Counted from the stretch's first letter, positions 46,750 to 58,275 are shown. The stretch is 64,000 nt of DNA from Tretioscincus oriximinensis (GCA_022410635.1 JAJVDF010000256.1:921452-985451); one strand, 5' to 3'. The notes: generated by a model not told the origin, from the sequence alone. Translations and numbers: made by a program.

Positions 46750-49020
46750 CATGGTATGTCCTGAATTAAACTCTCTTTTCTACTCTTGATAGCTGTCCCC
46801 CTTGACAACGCTTTCCACTTGATGCTGTTCCTCTGACCCTGGCTCACTCCATTTGTCCATAATCTGTACTCTTACTCTCGAGCATTAGAACATCTGTGGA
46901 GGAAGTCCTACTCTCAGGTTGACTTTCTCCATTACAAATTAATCTTTTCTTCCTTTTCTTCTCTGACAAAAGCAAAACAGAACTATTTCTTCTCCATTAT
47001 TTTTCAAAACGCTTGGAGTCCTCAAAGTCTTTTCTCTACATTTTCCTCACTCTTAAAACCTCTTCCTCCGCCCCCTCTTAATCTTTCCGTTCAGGGCTTT
47101 GTCTCCTTCTTTAATTCAAAGATTGTCTCTATATGCTCCAAGTTTTATTCTGTAGTCCCCTCTATCTCTCAATCTTTCCCTCAGTCTTCTCTTTCCCCCA
47201 CCATGTCTATTTTTCACCCCTCTTCACTTTCAGAAGATAATCACATTGTCCATTCTTCTAATCCTTTCACCTGTCCGCTTGATCTGGTTTCTTCTCATCT
47301 TGTCTTTTATTATTAAGACTATTTTAATATTAATGAATATTAATTTATTTCTTTTGAATGGTTCCTTTCCATCAGATTACAAAAAAAGCAATTGTCACTC
47401 CTTTACTTACAAAACCCACTCCCGACCCTTCTTGACTTACAAACTATATCCCTATCTTTTTTATTCTAATATTTTGGAATGTGTTGTCTAGAGACACGGT
47501 TTAGAATTTCTGGCTTCTTCTGCCATTCTAGATTCTTTTCAATCTGGTTTCGGACCCCTCCATTCAATGAAAACAATCTTCTCCTTGCAGAACCTAAAGG
47601 TTTCTATGCATTTCTCATTCTCTTAGACCTATCTTCTGCCTTTGACATTGTCCCCACACATTCTTCTCCTTGACACTCTTTGTGACTTTGTATTTTGGGG
47701 TTCTGTTCTAGCATGGCCCTCATCTTATTTATCTAAATGTTCTAATTGTCTATCAGCAATAATCTTTCCTCCTCCTTCCCTCTCACCATTGGGGTTCCTC
47801 AAGGATCAATTTTGGGTCCGTTACTCTTTTTCCTTTAAGCTTCTTTTTTTGGACATCTCATTATTTCTTTCAGCTTTCAGTATCAGCTTTATGCTAATGA
47901 CAGATTTATCTCTCTGCCCCTGACTATCCCCTTCTATTGAATCCCATGTTTCTCAATGTCTCACCACAATCTCTGACTAGATGAGCAGTCATAGGCTTCT
48001 AATTTTCCCTCCATGCCCTTCCCTCACTGTCTTGTTTTCCTCCTTACTTGTCAACAATGTCTCCATTCCTGCTGTTAAGGGAGCTCACAATCTGGGCGTG
48101 CTATTTGATGCCTTTCTTTCTTTTGATGCGCAGATAGCTGCTGTGGCCAAAACTTGCCATTTCTTTTTACATAATATCTCTCAGATTTTTCTTAACCCTT
48201 GATATGGCCAAGACCCTCATCCATGCTCTTATCATCTCTCGACTCAACTACTGTAATTCTCTCTACGCACGACTTCCAGCCTGTCATCTCTCCATTCAGA
48301 ATGCAGCTGCCAGAATTATCTTCCTGTCTCGTCGCTTTGAACACATTACCCCATTTCTTATACTTTTGCACTAGTTCCCTATCTCCTTTCTTTTTTCATT
48401 TTAACATTTTAGTTTTCACTTTTAAGGCTTTTCGTGCCCTTGCCCTCCAATATCTTTCTTCTTTTGTCTCTTTCTCTCAACCTGCTCCTGCTCTCTGCTC
48501 TGCCCAATCCCAGCGCCTAGTCCAGACGAGAGTCTCCTCTGCCTGGTCTCATGTCCGATCTTTCTCTCTTCTTGCTCTCTATCTCTGGAAATCTCTTCCC
48601 ACTGATCTACATTCTTCTCTCATTCTTCATCTTTTAAATCCCAACTTAAAACTCTTCTGTTCACCAGGTCCTTTGACATTAACTTCCTATTTGAATTTCA
48701 GAGAAATAGCCATGTTAGTCTTGCAGAAAGTCCAGCAAAGGAGCTAGCAGCACTTTGAGACTAACTTGAGAAAAGTGGTTGGCATAAGCTTTCGTAGACA
48801 GGTCTACTGAAGAAGTAGACCTGTCTACGAAAGCTTATGCCAACCACTTTGAATAGTACACATAGACTTTTAACTTTGATGTTGGCTGTTGTTTTTTGTT
48901 TGTGGTTTAATATTGTAGCTATTTTTTTTCTTTTATATTGTGTTTTTATTTGTATTTTGTACTGTATGCGTTGTACAGTGCTAAGTACATTGTTAGCAAT
49001 ATATAAACTTTAATAATTAT
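46750..49020 (+). mobile_element. L2-clade LINE of a second type, 5'-truncated, dead
   Basis: The CT-rich coding sequence reads through the linker and RT with many frameshifts: LILLDLSSAFDIVPTHS (about 47612-47662), IGVPQGSILGPLLF (about 47788-47830), NLGVLFDAFLSFDAQI (about 48090-48135) and a C-terminal region to about 48690. The 3' end TTGTACAGTGCTAAGTACAT and then AATATATAAACTTTAATAAT is the classic L2 tail (as in mammalian L2 TACAGCGCTTAGTACA). It is only distantly related to the L2-like copies at 12840 and 33605. It is interrupted by the fold-back element at 48697-48847. Confidence 0.88.
48697..48847 (-). mobile_element. Fold-back element, Penelope-LTR-like, inserted in L2
   Basis: It begins (plus strand) TTCAGAGAAATAGCCATGTT, AGTCTTGCAG and continues to a palindrome with arms 48772-48807 and 48815-48850 (36 bp, perfect) around TGAAGAA. 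A 7-bp TTTGAAT flanks it (48690-48696, 48848-48854), and removing it rejoins the L2 LINE. The core CTGAAGA-A-stem-GAAA-GCTTATGC looks like a hammerhead ribozyme. The inverted 5' part, variable duplication length and ribozyme-like core are features known from Penelope-like elements; that class is my inference. No coding sequence. Confidence 0.7.
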
Positions 49021-49049
49021 AATCTTGCTCCAAAAACATAAACTTTGGC

Positions 49050-49287
49050 CTGATTCACATTTGTCTTTATTCTGTTTCAGAAAATAGTCTAAGCCCCGAT
49101 CCTCACACCCTACATAATGCGCTTTGAAGGCAAGTTTACCATCTTATCTGACCCATGGATCCATGTGTGTCCAGCTTTCCAAGCACTCTAAAAGTCTTTA
49201 GAGCACAGTAAACAGCTCCCTCGAATTGTGCTATTTCCAAAAGCCTCCAAGATGTTACCCAGAATAAGGCTCAATGTGGACAGGGCT
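49050..49287. mobile_element. Probable MITE with worn terminal inverted repeats
   Basis: GCCTGATTCACATTTGTC and TTTATTCT at the left correspond to the reverse complement of the right end AGAATAAGGCTCAATGTG and GACAGGGC. Similar end sequences occur at 63490-63645 (AGAATAAGGACCAATGTAG). No target duplication seen. Confidence 0.45.
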
Positions 49288-49349
49288 TCCATTTTAAAAA
49301 GAAACTCTTCAGAGAACTGCTTTATGCAAACATAAAGATGACACTGACT

Positions 49350-49672
49350 CTTGGAGCGCAGGGACAGCCTGGGAACAGTAGGCAGGGTTGCAGAGAATTT
49401 TGGGGATTGTCGTTAGACGTGTGCAGGTGGAAGAAAGGCATCAGCTGAATGGCCCCCAAAAGGTGTGAAAAACTCATACAAGTTTCTCATACGCTTTCCC
49501 ACCACAGGGGATGAGCTGCCAATTCATTTGTATTTTTGGCATTTGTAAACAAGGCAAATGAATCAGGTGGTGAAAGGGCCTTTGTAACCTGCTGTCCAAA
49601 TGCCATTCTGGGCTAATACAGATCCTGCTGTGGCCTGTGCTAGCTCAGAATAGCATGTGGACATTAGGCCCT
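49350..49672. repeat. Pieces of two dispersed repeats
   Basis: 49350-49420 matches 38815-38890. 49600-49672 matches 15850-15912 (GTGGCCTGTGCTAGCTCAG, then AATAGCATGTGGACA). Both are short relics of unknown class. Confidence 0.45.
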
Positions 49673-50935
49673 GGAGGTAACTTCTGGAAACAGGACAAGA
49701 GCAAGTATAAATGAGGTCATTATCACATTGTCAGTAGTACAATGTAGTACATACAACACCCTATTTCACAAGCAGGCAAAGACAACATTTGCCTGGCTCA
49801 TTGGGCTGCACCATAAGAATGTCACATATCACAGTGAGCTGGAAATGAATGTTCCATTTCATTAGGTGGAATATACTCCTTTTGATTTTTAATGAATGGT
49901 TGGTCCATAAGTTGAAATGCCAAAAATGCTCTTCTTCCAGTAGTCCATGTGAATTTTTCCTGATATTGGTAAGTAACCATCTAATGAATCTCTTCACTAA
50001 GCAAAAATATAAAAGAATTGCTCAACAGAAGTCAAATGCATGGAAAGCAGAGAGTTGCAGATCTATCTGGAATCTATCATGAGAAGAATAGAACACACTA
50101 CTTCTGCATCCTTGCCAGTAATACTTTTCCTATCTTGCAGTAAACCATATTTTGCTTTCAAAGTCAACTGAGACTTCCTGATCTTCATTTCATGACCTTA
50201 CCTTGACACTCTAACCTCTTTCCAGCCCTAATCTAATATCAGTTTACTGATCACAAATGTTTTGTTTCAGAAAGATGTATTCAAGGGTAGAGACCTATTC
50301 ATTTTCTTTGTTTCCTGACAATTTAGCATAATGAATATATGCAGCATTGTGAATATATGTAATATCCTATCACATTTTCAAAATCACTAAAATACCACAG
50401 CACAATGTTTCTTGAAAAATAAGTAGGAGAAAAAAAAAGAAATGTGACTATAGTTGGAAATTTTATGATGATCATTGGCTGACATGGTTTGAAAATTCTG
50501 AGATGAGAGTAGAAAGGTGATAGATGGGTCTTTCTACACACAAGAGACTCAGGTGCAAAAAAATCCCAAACATTTGTAAATTAAAGTAAATAAAGACAAA
50601 AAGGTTGATCAAGAGAGCTTAAATTACCACCATATTGATCAGAATAATAGCTGAGCAAGAATTGAGGTTGGAGGCACGATTCTTGTCCCACTATTACAAA
50701 CTTGTTTTCTGAAGTGAATTTATTTCTATTGATTTATTTATGTATGAACATATTAGTTGTCTTTCTATCAAGGTATTCAAAATGATTTATAGCACAGAAT
50801 CTGATTGGTCGTTAAACATGCTTGACTGAGGCTGTTTGGGGATTGAACCTGGGGAATTTGAGCCATAAACAAAAGAAAGAGACATTGGATAGAATGTGAA
50901 TGGCAACTCTTTGATAATCTATTTGTATATATATA
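49673..50935. other. Unique DNA, nothing recognised
   Basis: No gene or repeat supported. Confidence 0.4.
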
Positions 50936-51145
50936 CAGGGTGCTTCAAAAAATGTATACACACTGTGAACTTCCATAGAAAATTCATTTACTGTTCTACT
51001 GTTCTACAAAGTTAAATTTCAGGAAATTAGAAAGCTTAAAGTCCAATGTAAATAAAACGTAAATAGCAACTGTTCAAATTGGTGACCTGCAGCATCAATT
51101 TTCTATGGAAGTTCAAAGTGTGTATACATTTTTTGAAGCACCCTG
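50936..51145. mobile_element. Mariner-type MITE, copy 2 (210 bp)
   Basis: The outermost 29 bp at each end are perfect inverted repeats beginning CAGGGTGCTTCAAAAAATG; with one mismatch the arms extend to about 47 bp. TA flanks both ends (50934-50935, 51146-51147). It shares ends and most of its interior, though rearranged in the middle, with 30617-30816. It carries no transposase and abuts an L2-like 3' tail on its right. Confidence 0.93.
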
Positions 51146-51147
51146 TA

Positions 51148-51192
51148 TTTATCTTGCCCTATATCCAAAGGTCTCAGGGCAGATTACAAGTA
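51148..51192 (-). mobile_element. L2-like LINE 3' tail fragment
   Basis: The minus strand reads ATCTGCCCTGAGACCTTTGG and ATATAGGGCAAGATAAAT, the terminal signature of the L2-like LINEs (compare 34890-34930). The mariner MITE has inserted at its A-rich end. Confidence 0.75.
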
Positions 51193-51302
51193 CAAACAAA
51201 TTAAAGTAACAGTGCCTGAAACTGACAGCAGCATGGGAGAGGACTGTTTCTCAGTCAAAGGTCTGATCTTATATATATTTGTAATATTTGGAAATCCTGA
51301 TG

Positions 51303-51330
51303 ATTTTTTTTTTTTTTGGGGGGGGGGGGG
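51303..51330. repeat. Adjoining poly-T and poly-G runs
   Basis: About 14-15 T followed by 12 G, a junction prone to slippage and sequencing error. Confidence 0.9.
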
Positions 51331-51394
51331 CTGCGAGGCTTTGAGGCTGCGGAAAGTTTCAGCTCCCTTTCTTTAGTGTTCCAACAATCAGTGA

Positions 51395-51690
51395 CTAAGG
51401 CTGTATTCAAATATTGCTTACTCATGCCTCTGTATACATGTTTTTAAACCAAACCTGAAGAATTGGACTGAAAACCAGGAAAATGAGAATTTTATTTTCT
51501 TTTCTTTTTTCTGATTGTTAGGACTAAAGATGGATTAAAAGCATGTGTGTGATCATGCCCTTGGTATTCCAAAATAAAGCACTGTCTGGATTGCTTCATT
51601 CCATGCTTTATTACAGAAATATCCAACTTCTGTGAAATAAATAGGTTCTATCTGGATTCTGTTCACATTTAATTTAAAACAAAGGAAAAC
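51395..51690. repeat. Dispersed element shared with 63310-63645
   Basis: Common blocks in the same order: AGATGGATTAAAA, ATTCCAAAATAAAGCACTGT (ATTCCACAATAAAGCACTGT in the partner), a TTCATTCCA-like block and ATATCCA...TGTGAAATA. The class is unknown; a MITE is likely. Confidence 0.5.
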
Positions 51691-52736
51691 CCCTCAGAGG
51701 CTGTCTAGAGATGATTGAAAGATGGAAACATTTGCATGCCAGTCTGCCCATTCTATAAAAGGTAAATGAGATGGGATAAGATAGAATGTGAAAGCTACAT
51801 GCTGTTGTCTTTAAAGGCTGGTGGGTTGTGGTTTTGTTTGTTTGTTTTGTTATGTGTGGATAAAGCTTAAGAAAGCTTTTTTAATTATCTAGGTGAAGCC
51901 AATAGATTGTGACAATATGTACCAGTCACTTGAACCATGGCTGAGTCGATTCTCAGTCGATTGTAAAAAAGTGGGGGGGGGGGAGAACTCTTACAGTGAT
52001 AGTGAGAAATGTAGATAGCATGTAAGGATGCCATGCTGCACAATCCCTTTTAGTTGTTCTCTTTGTAGTGTAGGAGGAGAATAAAGATGAATGGAAAGTT
52101 ATTTTCGGAAGGCATCCTGGTTGAAATCTCGGTACTATTGAAACCAGTGGGAGGTTTAGTCACTAGCTTCCTTGGAGCCAGACTTTCTATTCAATGCAAA
52201 GCATTTAGAACAGAAGCCTCTTACTGTTGCAGATAATGGATTGAGATCCCCAGCATCTGAGTTTTAAGTACAAGGGAGTTTTGTTTCCTCACCCACAAAA
52301 CTTTACCAAGAGTAAGAAAAAAGTTGGGGTTCAAAGTGATACAACCTTGCTAGTAACTAAAGCCATGCCCTTGCTCTCCTCTTTCTTTCAGCAGAGGGAG
52401 ATATAAATAGTCCTAATTTTAAAGTATACAGCCTAGTATCCATTCTCATTCAATATAGTGACTACTGAAAATTAGTAAAGAAAGAACTGGAGTGAGATTA
52501 GAAGTGCAGGGCCAAAAACTAAGTTGCCTTTACATAATATTTTTGCTATGCATTAGGAAAAAGGAAGAAAGAAGAAAAAGGAAGAGCTTCTATGAATTTT
52601 CCAAGAATTTCTTTAATGAAAGAAATAGGTTTTAATCATCTTACATGTTTCTGCAGCATAATGAAATCTTAACAAAAGTTAATTACCCAAACCCTAATTC
52701 ATTTTCCTATAAAAGCTCATTCTGCCTACCTTTTTC
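51691..52736. other. Unique DNA, nothing recognised
   Basis: Short G-run at 51971-51981; no gene. Confidence 0.4.
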
Positions 52737-52812
52737 TTGTTAGTCTCTAAGGTGCTACAAGATCCCTTGCTAGATATTCTGGACACATTCTAACTCAGCT
52801 ATTTCTTTGAAA
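52737..52812 (+). mobile_element. 3' end of a fold-back/Penelope-like element
   Basis: TTGTTAGTCTCTAAGGTGC, TACAAGATCCCTTGCTAG and the end TAACTCAGCTATTTCTTTGA then AATC match the reverse complement of the left ends of 48697-48847 and 52958-53156. Strongly 5'-truncated. Confidence 0.65.
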
Positions 52813-52957
52813 TCTATCTAATAAAAAGAGTTTTAATGAATCAAGAAGATTATTGTGAACCAAGCAAACTAACCCATTTTCCTATTAAAATGGTTCAAAT
52901 CAAATCAGAGCCATGTGTTTGTATTTGGTTCAACACAAATCAGACATTAAATTACAA

Positions 52958-53156
52958 TTTCAGAGAAATAGCCGTGTTAGTCTAGTAGAAAGTCCAGCAA
53001 AGGAGCTAGCAGCACTTTGAGACTAACTTGAGAAAAGTGGGTGGCATAAGCTTTCGTAGACACGTCTACTTCTTCAGATGCATCTTCAGATGTGTCTACG
53101 AAAGCTTATGCCATCCACTTTTCTCAAGTTAGTCTCAAAGTGCTGCTAGCTCCTTT
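52958..53156 (-). mobile_element. Fold-back element, Penelope-LTR-like, with inverted 5' part
   Basis: Flanked by a 12-15 bp direct repeat (ATTAAATTACAATTT at 52946-52960 and 53157-53171). On the minus strand the forward part runs CTGAAGAAGTAGACGTGTC, TACGAAAGCTTATGCC, then GTTAGTCTCAAAGTGCTG and ends GGCTATTTCTCTGAAA. It is preceded by an inverted copy of much of itself (53081-53156 on the plus strand repeats the stretch back to GCTAGCTCCTTT). This is a nearly complete head-to-head fold-back with the hammerhead-like core at 53051-53076. No coding sequence. Confidence 0.72.
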
Positions 53157-53740
53157 ATTAAATTACAATTTATGCATGTCCTTATTCAGCAACTCATAGA
53201 ATGGTTGGAAAACGCTTCATTCACTGAAAGGCTATGCGTTGCCAAACAGCATTCCTAGGGTTGCCCTCTATGAACATGAGAGAAAAGTGATTCCCCTGCT
53301 TCTTCCACATTCATTTTAACACTGATATCATTTTATAGAACAGTGGTCTGACTGTATGAGAAAGGGTCTTATCTTTGCCAGTGGCTTATTCTTCCTTAAT
53401 TATATCACTGTGAGAAAACGGAGGCTGATATCTAGACACTCATTTCATGTTTTCTTTGTGTGTTACTAAAGGGGACCACAGTGAGTTACCAGGGCAGAGA
53501 CTTGATTATTACTACCGCCATCATTTGCCATCATGCTGCCCTCCATAGCTGGGTGGCAGACAGAGAGCTGGCGAGCTGATGAGTCCTATTTAGGCTGTTG
53601 CTGACTCCTTCCCTCCTTCTATAGTGCTCTCCTTACTGTGTTCACACTCATACACAGTATGCCATTGGGTTACAGTTATAGGAATCAGTATGCATGAGGA
53701 ACTATGATTAATCCTTAATATCTATTGTGGGGAGGCATTA

Positions 53741-54029
53741 TAGCACTTTACAGACAAACAATAAATGGAAGGCATCATAAGCTTTCATAGACAAGTCTAC
53801 TTCCCCAGACTTGCTATAGTTTCTAGGCCCAGACTAAAACAACTTTTTCCTTGAAATCTACCTTGTAGGTTTTACCTAACTCCCTGATTACATGTGGCCT
53901 ACTTTCCATTTTAGATTTCATGAAGAACAGTGCCTTTTCTACCTTTTTTTTCTTTGTCTCTAAGGTGATACGAGACCCCCTTATGAGATAGTCTGGACCC
54001 ATACTAATATGAATATTTCTTTGAAATCT
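53741..54029. mobile_element. Older fold-back/Penelope-like copy, two opposed pieces
   Basis: 53741-53815 carries the minus-oriented core (GGCATCATAAGCTTTCATAG, ACAAGTCTACTTCCCCAGAC). 53950-54029 carries the plus-oriented 3' end (TTGTCTCTAAGGTGATACG, AATATTTCTTTGAAATC). Opposed pieces in one locus again suggest a 5'-inverted insertion. The core motif is degraded (CTGGGGA). Confidence 0.55.
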
Positions 54030-55022
54030 TGTTAGTTATCCCATGACAAAATTTATAGACACACCACAACTAAATAGGCAATTCTTGATTCCATGCAAAA
54101 ATTACTGGGTTATTTAAGCTACTCACTATTTATGAACGTTAACATTGCCCTGTGGACAGAAGGTCAGCAGTTCCATACTTATAAATATAAAAATATGAAT
54201 TGGGAATTTTCTTTCAAAAAAGGAAACTTAATCTGGTGCTGGTATCCTATGTTTTTGTTTTGTTTTCACACAACTTCAGCTAAAATATAAGAGCTGTGGC
54301 TCCTTTTCAATACAGTATCATTTTGCCATGGATTGCTATAAAGATTAATGTGAATGCTATCTTTTTGTATCATCAACATAATTGCAACCTAGCATCTCCA
54401 GCATCATGACTAGGTATGGAGATCATTTGTTTGATTGAGTCATCAAGGGTTTTCTATTCTCTCTTCCACAGTTCAAAATACTATATCAAAAGAAGAATTA
54501 GAACCACAGCCTCAAAGCGTTGCATGTAAGCTAAATTCCCCTTGGCACTGAAAGGAGATTTTTTTAATTAATTCTTACAAAAGACCTCAAAGTCTAACAA
54601 ACAAACTACATGCTGGGATATGCAGAGAGAATGGTGGGACAAGTGAGAGAAGATAGGGATAATAAAGGAATCCCTTAAAGTCAGGGGAAGCACCAAAATA
54701 TATCCTGCTGGGGCATAGCTTTATACAAGTCCCCTTGAGGTTCTAGGAATGTGTAATTTTTAACTAGAGTTGGGCTGACTTGGAGACAAAGTTTTTAGTC
54801 ATGGTTGGCTTAATGGAGTCAGGAATGTTGGCTTTAGCTTTGTTGATTGAATTGAGCCCAGTGGACTTGGGGTGTCCTTTATTGAATGGGATGAAACTCA
54901 AAATAATTGTTTTACAGATTTTTCCCTTTCAAGGAATCACAGTGGTCCTTCCTCACTTATTAAGGTTACAAGAAGCATTTCATTGAATCTTCTGCTTCCA
55001 TTAATAACATCAGGCTTTTTCC
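54030..55022. other. Unique DNA, nothing recognised
   Basis: No gene or repeat supported; the 68-codon frame at 54780-54986 lacks a domain. Confidence 0.4.
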
Positions 55023-55145
55023 GTACTGGCTCTTAGGGCCTGTTTGCATAGGCAATAATAATGTATTTTAGGGATCTGTTAATCTGATCCTTGCAACAGA
55101 ACCCTGAAACAGAGTCTGTGCAAATAGGGTCTCAAAACAGATTAT
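55023..55145. repeat. Small inverted-repeat element
   Basis: The left end TTAGGGCCTGTTTGCATAGG is inverted in the right end GTCTGTGCAAATAGGGTCTC. The interior TATTTTAGGGATCTGTTAAT resembles 27640-27765. Probable MITE, class unknown. Confidence 0.5.
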
Positions 55146-55691
55146 ATCTAGTGTGTGAATGTGTTATCTACATACTGATGCAAACTACAGCAGTCCCTTC
55201 ACTGCAGAAAGGACATACACCTGAAGCCTCATGTCTTGAACTATGAAATTTCTTACTGAGAAGGCTGCAATTACTTGTGATCTTGGTGTGATCCAGGGCC
55301 TTAAAAATCTTTTATCATAGGATTACATGGCTGGTAAGGGTTCTTGGGACATGATAACTGCATGTCACTATCCCCATTGGCTTCAAAAGCAGAGCAGAGC
55401 TCTCAAAATGTTATTACTTTGAGAGGTTGGGGGGAAATGAACTCACAAGATTATATATGTGAGCAACAACTGATTGCTATATATGATACATTCAAAACAA
55501 ATAGAATTTCTTCTACATAACTAGACCACCTCTTATCATATTATCTAATTATATATTATTTAGCCAGAGTGTCCCTTTTCCTTCACACTTACAGTGTGCT
55601 TTTTAATGTTGTTCATCTAGTACATTTGTTCTGTGTTGTTCAATTTCTTGAATTTTTGTTTTCAAAAAAATAAATATAATGCATATGCAAC
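55146..55691. other. Unique DNA, nothing recognised
   Basis: No feature supported. Confidence 0.4.
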
Positions 55692-55984
55692 AGAGGCACA
55701 ATGCTTCAGCAGTGAAGACCCTGGTGTTTCAACAGAGACACCGAGTATGAAGCTCTGTGTCAGCTATGGAGAGAGATGAGCACCCTCTACTGGCTTCAGT
55801 AGTAGCCAACCCAGCTATTTGAAAGCAAGAAACTGCACTTATGAGTTTCTTAACTGCACTAGATGAGTTAGGACCATCATAGCATGGTGGGGAAGATTTT
55901 GGGTGAAAAAAAGCTTGTAAGCCACTTTGAGTTTCTTTGGGTAAGAAAAGCTCAGTATAAAAATGTTGTTGTTGTCGTTGCTGT
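55692..55984 (+). mobile_element. SINE-A, old full-length copy with (GTT)n tail
   Basis: The tRNA head is worn; the body GAGATGAGCACCCTCTACTG, AGCCAACCCAGCTATTTG, GGTGGGGAAGAT and the 3' part AAGCTTGTAAGCCACTTTGA, AGAAAAGCTCAGTATAAA follow the SINE-A order. The tail is GTTGTTGTTGTCGTTGCTG, a triplet run of different sequence but the same period as in other copies. Confidence 0.78.
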
Positions 55985-57994
55985 AGGTATATGTGCACTC
56001 ATTTAATTTAATTTATTAAGGCCTAGCATTAGCTCTTTCTACTAAAATAAATTCTTGATGGGTTGAATATTTGATAGACATTTGAGAAAGCTAATGGAAC
56101 ACAATATAGTGACATTAATGAGTTAGTTGAAGATGTTAGGAATGGCTAATCTTGTATAGTTTGTGTATAACCTTTACATGCACTAAAACAGGGAAACTGC
56201 ATTTTATGAAGAAAAAGAAAGAAAAGCAGGCTGCACATATTGTTTCTTTTAATTGGTCCATTGGAAAGATGAATATTATACTAAAAAGACTACACCAATT
56301 TATTCAGTTCCTTACATTCAGAGACAAGGGAATTGCTGGCAGACGTATGAGAGCAGAAATGGCATTTCCTATGAGGATTTTTAATTATGAACAGATCTCC
56401 TCCAATTTCTCGCTTTCTTTGTAACTTCTTCTTTTCTCTTAAGTAGCTATTTGATGAAGAGGAAAATCATTGCTACAAAACTCACCATAGACATTGATGT
56501 GGGAAGACTATTGCTTAAAAATGGTTAATTAAGAACATTCATTTTTAACCAAAACAAAATTAACTTGCTGGAACAAACTTGTTCTAGCTCACCTATAAAA
56601 AAATAAAATAAACAATGTTACTGTTGGTATTGGCTAACTTCCAAAACTTTCTCCATCTACTGAATGGCTTCAAAGCAAAGCAAAACAAATAAATTCTCAT
56701 CCCCCAAACCCCAAACTGTTGATTCAGAAGACAGAATACTCATTACTACTGTTAGACATAATTATTACAATCATCAAGGTTATCAGGACCTTCTTTTTCC
56801 ACTAATGATGAAAATCATAGTAATGGACTCATATATACTATGATTACTATGATATACTTTACAGGGCTTGTTATTTTAGTCATTATTATTGCCAGGTAAG
56901 TAGAGAAAAATCCTAGGCTTTTGGACACAAATTGATTTTCTGGATCTCATTCGAACGTTTGAAATGGAAATGTCCAAATAAAAAAATGATTAGGAAAAAT
57001 AAAACAAATCCGTGTTCAGTCACATTTCTGATGGCACCATGTCATTTCCTATGAGGATAATGGCATCAAATCATTAGGTCTCTGAACTGTGCCCCCCTTC
57101 AGATAGCACCTAATTATCATGTGATGAAGCAATGATACATAATAAATTAATTATGTGATAATTGCTTGTTGTGGTGCAATTAGTGTGTGCTACCTACAAC
57201 TACATGACACTGTAAATCCAGGTGTTTTTACCAGTGTGAAATACCCAGAAGTGCATGACTAGCATTTGGCATTTTTGACATCCACACATGTATGCCACCA
57301 GCATTTGCATTTAGATAGGTAAGTGATCTTGGTATACTGGGAAAAAACTCTATCAAAGCTGCCTTTCTTTGACATCATACATTCCTTATATCCTATGCTG
57401 TGTGAGTGCTACCAAAAGATGTGTTGATCATGTCATGATCATATAACAATCACATTCCAAATCATCTGTTTGGATGTGGTCAAACACACACCACTTCCAG
57501 ACAACATGTCAATGACAAACAAAGACCTATGTTTCAATTGTTCCTGGAGGGCCATAAATTAAATACTTCATTTTGTTACTGACATGGAACCATAAACCAG
57601 TTTGGGTGGATGGAACCAAGGCTTCAAAATACCTTTTGTATATATCTTCCCTCACTACATTTTCAGCTTTGTCTGTATCAAACACATGTTTTTTAATGGA
57701 AGGGAAGGGGCAACCCACATCTATGAGGTTCAAAGTGGCTCTTTGATGCAACTGGAATCAACCTATACATGGGATATCATCAACAGCTAGTGAATAAGTG
57801 ATCAGAACTCCAGTGGAATTGGCAACAGTCTAACAAATGCCACCCTGATATTAGCTCATTCTGGGATTATGCTTAGAGTGTTGGAATCTTGTCTCATATT
57901 CTAGCAGTTTAATTCTGCACTCCTACACTGACTTTGGGTTAGTAGTCACAGTTTTTCAGAGCACTCAGCCCATTAACAAGGTCAGGTTGTAGCA
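55985..57994. other. Unique AT-rich DNA, nothing recognised
   Basis: No gene. CATTTCCTATGAGGAT occurs at about 56369 and again at about 57044, possibly chance. A 10-bp inverted pair ATCATAGTAA/TTACTATGAT lies at about 56814-56852. Confidence 0.35.
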
Positions 57995-58275
57995 ACACTT
58001 TCAGAAAAGTGTTGGGAACTAGGATAAGGCCTTTTCAATGTATCCCTGAAACTATTGAATACCCACCCCTGAGCTACTTCAGATATCTTCACTTTACGAC
58101 ATTCAGAAGACCAATGAGGACCCAATGCTCTTTGACTGGGAACAAAATCACTTCCTCCCTTTCAGGTGCTGTTATAGGGTTTTAGTGTGTTCACTTAATG
58201 TTTTATTTTTACATTGGTAACCTGTCCTGATTTGTATGCCACACCTTCAGGTATAAGGTAGGATAAAAATATAAA
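57995..58275 (+). mobile_element. L2-like LINE 3' end, old
   Basis: GTTGGGAACTAGGATAAGGC corresponds to the GTGGGAACCCGGGGTAGGGC block of 34670. The end CTGTCCTGATTTGTATGCC, ACCTTCAGGTATAAGG and ATATAAATAAAATT is the family tail. Heavily diverged. Confidence 0.6.
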
